Assembly: GCA_026785815.1 (NCBI GenBank)
Contig: JAJAZH010000474.1
Span: forward strand, 1 to 8,843
Reading direction: 5' to 3'
DNA: 8,843 nucleotides
Source: Ramlibacter sp.
GTDB lineage: Bacteria > Pseudomonadota > Gammaproteobacteria > Burkholderiales > Burkholderiaceae_C
Part shown: positions 5,948 to 8,843 of the stretch, in pieces
Position numbering within the stretch: the stretch's first letter is position 1
Layout of the letters: each line of letters starts with the position of its first letter
Made by a program: the position numbers and the translations under genes
The notes under the pieces: generated by a model
What the model was told of the DNA's origin: nothing
The model's database searches: none
Seen by the model: only the letters and a program-made list of their open reading frames with translations

Positions 5948-8635
5948 ATGGCCGCTGCTCAAAACGATGGCATGGTGCGCGTTCGCGGCGCCCGTGAACA
6001 CAACCTCAAGAACGTCGACCTTGACGTCCCGCGCGATGCGCTGGTGGTCTTCACCGGCGTCTCCGGCTCCGGTAAATCCTCGTTGGCTTTCGGCACCTTG
6101 TACGCCGAAGCGCAGCGCCGCTACCTGGAATCGGTGGCGCCCTATGCACGCCGGCTGATCGACCAGGCCGGCGTCCCCGATGTCGACTCGATCGAGGGCC
6201 TGCCGCCGGCGGTGGCCCTGCAGCAGCAACGCGGAACCCCCAGCGCGCGCTCGTCGGTCGGCAGCGTCACCACCATTTCCAGCCTGGTAAGGATGCTGTA
6301 CTCGCGCGCCGGCAGTTATCCGGCCAGCCAGCCGATGCTGTATGCCGAGGACTTCTCCCCCAATACCGCGCAGGGCGCCTGCCCGCAGTGCCACGGCCTG
6401 GGGCGGGTCTACGAGGTGACCGAACAGACGCTGGTGCCGGACGATTCGCTGTCGATCCGCGAGCGGGCGATCGCCGCCTGGCCGCCGGCCTGGCACGGCA
6501 AGAATCTGCGCGACATCCTGGTCACGCTCGGCTACGACGTCGACACACCCTGGCGCGACCTGCGCAAGAAAGACCGGGACTGGATCCTGTTCACCGAAGA
6601 ACAGCCGACGGTGCCGGTGTACGCCGGCTTCACGCCCGCCGAAACGCGCCGGGCGCTCAAGCAGAAAGTAGACCCCAGCTACATGGGCACCTTCACCGGG
6701 GCCCGCAGATACGTGCTGCAAACGTTTGCAAAGACCCAGAGCGCGCTGATGAAAAAGCGGGTCTCGCGCTACCTGAAAGGTGGCAGCTGCCCCTTGTGCG
6801 ACGGCAAACGGCTCAAGCGCGAGGCGTTGTCGGTCACCTTCGCCGGGCGCGACATCGGGGAACTGTCGCGGCTGCCGCTGCAGCAACTGGCCGAGGTGCT
6901 GCGGCCGGCGGCCGAAGGTCGCCTGGGTGGGCCGGGCGGCAGCAGCGGCGGGATCCTCGGTCGCGCCGCTGCCCGCAAGGACACCGAGCGCCGGGTTGCC
7001 GCCGGCGGCTCGGCGCACGGGGCGGCCCCGGATGTCCGGCGCCCGCCCAACCTGTCCGAAGAAAAACAGCTCGCGGCCCAGCGTGTCGCGCAAGCCCTGC
7101 TGGCCCGGGTCGGGACCCTGGTCGAACTCGGCCTGGGCTACCTCGCGCTCGAGCGCAGTACGCCGACGCTGTCGCCCGGCGAGTTGCAGCGGCTGCGGCT
7201 GGCGACGCAACTGGGTTCGCACCTGTTCGGCGTGGTCTATGTGCTGGACGAGCCATCGGCCGGCCTGCATCCCGCCGATGGCGAAGCCCTGCTCAATGCC
7301 TTGCAGCGCCTCAAAGCCGCCGGCAACAGCCTGTTCGTGGTCGAACACGATATCGCCGTGATGCGGCAGGCCGACTGGCTGGTGGATGTCGGGCCGGCCG
7401 CCGGCGAACAGGGCGGCCAGGTGCTTTACAGCGGACCGCCGGCCGGCCTGGTGCAGGTGCAGTCGTCGCAAACCCGGCGCCACCTGTTCAGTCCGCCCGC
7501 GGTGCGCAAGACGCCGCCCCGCAGCGCCAGCCAGTGGCTGAAGCTGGAGGGCGTCACGCGCAACAACCTGCAGCAGGTCGACGCGGCCTTTCCGCTCGGC
7601 TGCTTCACCGCCGTGACCGGGGTCTCGGGTTCGGGCAAGTCGAGCCTGGTCAGCCAGGCGCTGCTGGAACTGGTCGGGGGCCATCTCGGCCACCAGCGCG
7701 AGGCCGACGAAGACGTCGACCCACTGCTGGCGGAAGCGCCGGAAACCACCGGCGGGCGCATCGCCGCAGGTGCGCAAGCTGTGCGGCGGCTGGTCTGCGT
7801 CGACCAGAAGCCGATCGGCCGGACGCCGCGTTCGAACCTTGCGACCTACACCGGACTGTTCGACGTCGTGCGCAAGCTGTTCGCCGCCACGCCGGCCGCG
7901 CGGCGCCGGCGCTACGACGCCGGCCGCTTCTCCTTCAACGTCGCCAAGGGCCGCTGCGAGACCTGCGAAGGCGAAGGCTTCGTCAGCGTCGAACTGCTGT
8001 TCCTGCCCAGCGTCTACGCGCCCTGCCCGACCTGCCACGGCGCGCGCTACAACCAGCAGACGCTGGAGATCACGCTGAATGGAAAGAATATCGCGCAGGT
8101 GCTGGGCCTGACAGTCGATGGCGCCTGCGACTTCTTTGCCGACCAGCCGGCGGTGCTGCGACCGCTGACGGTGCTGCGCGACATCGGGCTCGGTTACCTG
8201 CGCCTGGGCCAGCCGGCAACCGAGCTTTCAGGCGGTGAAGCCCAGCGCATCAAGCTCGCCACCGAATTGCAGCGAACCCAGCGCGGCGACACCCTGTATG
8301 TGCTGGACGAGCCGACCACCGGCCTGCATCCGGCCGACGTCGAGCTGTTGCTGGCGCAACTCGATTCCCTGGTCGAAGCGGGCAACACCGTGATCGTGGT
8401 GGAGCACGAGATGAGCGTCGTCGCCCACAGTGACTGGGTGATCGACATCGGGCCCGGCGCCGGCGCGGCTGGTGGCGAGATCATCGCCTGCGGCACACCG
8501 GAGCAGGTGGCGCGCAGCAGCAAGAGCCGCACCGCCCCCTATCTGGCGCAGGTTCTGGCGCCAGCCGGACGCGACCAAGGGCCTGTGCCTGTCGCCAGTC
8601 ACGCGGCATGCGCAAATTTGATGACGGTCGAATAG
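5948..8635 (+). CDS. uvrA: UvrA-like excinuclease ATPase, class II (no UvrB-binding domain)
   Basis: Encodes 895 residues from ATG 5948. An ATG at 5972, just before VRVRGAREHNLKNV, is the alternative start; the open frame to 5861 adds only Arg/Pro-rich sequence. Two ABC modules are complete. The first has Walker A GVSGSGKS 37-44, signature LSPGE 408-412, Walker B with VLDEPSAGLH 432-441 and H-loop H467. The second has Walker A GVSGSGKS 558-565, LSGGE 760-764, VLDEP 785-789 and H820. Zinc-type cysteine pairs are at C145/C148 with C281/C284, and at C670/C673 with C693/C696. After the first Walker region the chain runs directly from the SVTTISSLVRMLYSRAG segment into the CPQC pair, so the UvrB-binding domain of class I UvrA is missing. 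This is the mark of class II UvrA, implicated in damage tolerance or drug resistance rather than classical excision repair. A Gly/Ala/Arg-rich insert covers about 323-367. The normal class I uvrA is expected elsewhere in the genome. The gene stands alone and ends before a strong terminator. Confidence 0.93.
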   Translation: MAAAQNDGMVRVRGAREHNLKNVDLDVPRDALVVFTGVSGSGKSSLAFGTLYAEAQRRYLESVAPYARRLIDQAGVPDVDSIEGLPPAVALQQQRGTPSARSSVGSVTTISSLVRMLYSRAGSYPASQPMLYAEDFSPNTAQGACPQCHGLGRVYEVTEQTLVPDDSLSIRERAIAAWPPAWHGKNLRDILVTLGYDVDTPWRDLRKKDRDWILFTEEQPTVPVYAGFTPAETRRALKQKVDPSYMGTFTGARRYVLQTFAKTQSALMKKRVSRYLKGGSCPLCDGKRLKREALSVTFAGRDIGELSRLPLQQLAEVLRPAAEGRLGGPGGSSGGILGRAAARKDTERRVAAGGSAHGAAPDVRRPPNLSEEKQLAAQRVAQALLARVGTLVELGLGYLALERSTPTLSPGELQRLRLATQLGSHLFGVVYVLDEPSAGLHPADGEALLNALQRLKAAGNSLFVVEHDIAVMRQADWLVDVGPAAGEQGGQVLYSGPPAGLVQVQSSQTRRHLFSPPAVRKTPPRSASQWLKLEGVTRNNLQQVDAAFPLGCFTAVTGVSGSGKSSLVSQALLELVGGHLGHQREADEDVDPLLAEAPETTGGRIAAGAQAVRRLVCVDQKPIGRTPRSNLATYTGLFDVVRKLFAATPAARRRRYDAGRFSFNVAKGRCETCEGEGFVSVELLFLPSVYAPCPTCHGARYNQQTLEITLNGKNIAQVLGLTVDGACDFFADQPAVLRPLTVLRDIGLGYLRLGQPATELSGGEAQRIKLATELQRTQRGDTLYVLDEPTTGLHPADVELLLAQLDSLVEAGNTVIVVEHEMSVVAHSDWVIDIGPGAGAAGGEIIACGTPEQVARSSKSRTAPYLAQVLAPAGRDQGPVPVASHAACANLMTVE

Positions 8636-8745
8636 CAAAGCTGGGGTATCGCGAAGACACCGGGTGTAACGGTGGGAACCGGGACCAGCCGCGCGGCGTC
8701 CAACCTTCCGGCCGGCTCTTTCTCAGGTTTCTTCACCGGCTCTTG
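8636..8745. other. 3' untranslated stretch after the uvrA-like gene
   Basis: No plus-strand gene fits here. The nonamer CCGGCTCTT occurs twice (8712-8720 and 8736-8744) 24 bp apart. On the minus strand one frame is open throughout and continues the frame of the partial gene beyond its TGA; see the findings. Otherwise nothing is recognised. Confidence 0.4.
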
Positions 8746-8785
8746 TCCCTCGGGTGCGCAAGCCTCCGGGGGACTTTTCTTTTTT
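8746..8785 (+). terminator. Rho-independent terminator for the uvrA-like gene
   Basis: An 8-bp stem TCCCTCGG (8746-8753) pairs with CCGGGGGA (8766-8773), with one G-T wobble and a 12-nt loop. It is followed, after one C, by TTTTCTTTTTT (8775-8785). Stem strength and T-tract are those of an intrinsic terminator acting on rightward transcription. It sits 110 bp after the uvrA stop. On the opposite strand the hairpin has no T-tract after it, so it is not an efficient terminator for the convergent gene. Confidence 0.8.
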
Positions 8786-8843
8786 CAGCCGACCAGCCAG
8801 GCCAGTCCTTCCCGCTCGTGCAGGAACAGCGCGATGCTTGGAA
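8785..8843 (-). CDS. C-terminal end of an unidentified minus-strand gene (partial)
   Basis: On the minus strand one frame reads PSIALFLHEREGLAWLVG followed by TGA (8787-8785). Only 18 codons are in the window. The peptide has a natural amphipathic look and favours GC-ending codons, and its stop lies exactly at the T-tract of the uvrA terminator, which fits convergent gene ends. I do not recognise the family from so short a tail. Alternative frames in this stretch look less protein-like, but a chance open frame cannot be excluded. Confidence 0.4.
   Translation of the reverse strand, partial: PSIALFLHEREGLAWLVG

Noticed and set aside
6905..7072. Compensated frameshift in uvrA
   Set aside because: Neither alternative frame in this stretch gives the expected conserved linker, so an in-frame insertion is the simpler reading.
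5762..8038. Very long open frame (758 codons) on the minus strand opposite the uvrA-like gene
   Set aside because: It mirrors the codon phase of uvrA in GC-rich DNA. The translation is Gly/Arg/Gln/His-rich with no recognisable domain, while the opposite strand has all UvrA motifs.
6388..8238. 616-codon plus-strand frame inside uvrA
   Set aside because: Arg/Ala/Gly-rich out-of-frame reading of the uvrA gene.
8785..8787. TGA as a selenocysteine codon in the right-edge gene
   Set aside because: No SECIS-like context or recognised selenoprotein family; chance openness of the downstream frame is more likely.
1..8843. CRISPR array, tRNA/rRNA, insertion sequence, phage or toxin-antitoxin genes
   Set aside because: Looked for and not seen: no regularly spaced repeats, no cloverleaf or rRNA-like stretches, and no transposase or integrase motifs in any frame.

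Overview
The window is about 8.8 kb of GC-rich, gene-dense chromosomal DNA. Codon use and gene content suggest a betaproteobacterium, most likely Burkholderiales (Massilia/Oxalobacteraceae-like). That placement rests on the look of the proteins, not on a marker gene. I see no tRNA, rRNA, transposase, integrase, phage gene or CRISPR array. The window reads as ordinary core or flexible chromosome, and I found no convincing undescribed multi-gene system.

Left part (1-2859). The 3' end of a hemerythrin-like (HHE) protein gene is followed after 22 bp by a full acyl-CoA dehydrogenase of the ACAD10/ACAD11-like type, both on the + strand. Converging on them with a 12-bp gap is a minus-strand major facilitator transporter with 12-helix character.

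Middle (2860-3490). An intergenic region of about 210 bp separates the MFS gene from a small plus-strand gene that has a good ribosome binding site and encodes an 80-residue, very hydrophilic protein of unknown function. Between this gene and the next, convergent operon lies an inverted pair of GC-rich hairpins that looks like a dispersed intergenic repeat and may also end transcription.

Operon (5765 to 3491, minus strand). Three tightly packed genes encode a PAP2-family membrane phosphatase, a diacylglycerol-kinase-type lipid kinase and a calcineurin-like metallophosphoesterase. The junctions are 2 bp and a 4-base ATGA overlap. The first two are opposing activities on phospholipid or isoprenoid phosphate head groups, so the operon probably serves envelope lipid turnover. 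The role of the third is open.

Right part (5766-8843). Divergent from the operon is a class II UvrA-like protein of about 895 residues. It has two complete ABC ATPase modules and the zinc-binding cysteine pairs, but it lacks the UvrB-binding domain and carries an extra Gly/Ala/Arg-rich segment before its first ABC signature. A clear intrinsic terminator lies about 110 bp downstream. Its T-tract abuts the apparent stop codon of a convergent minus-strand gene, of which only the last 18 codons are in the window.
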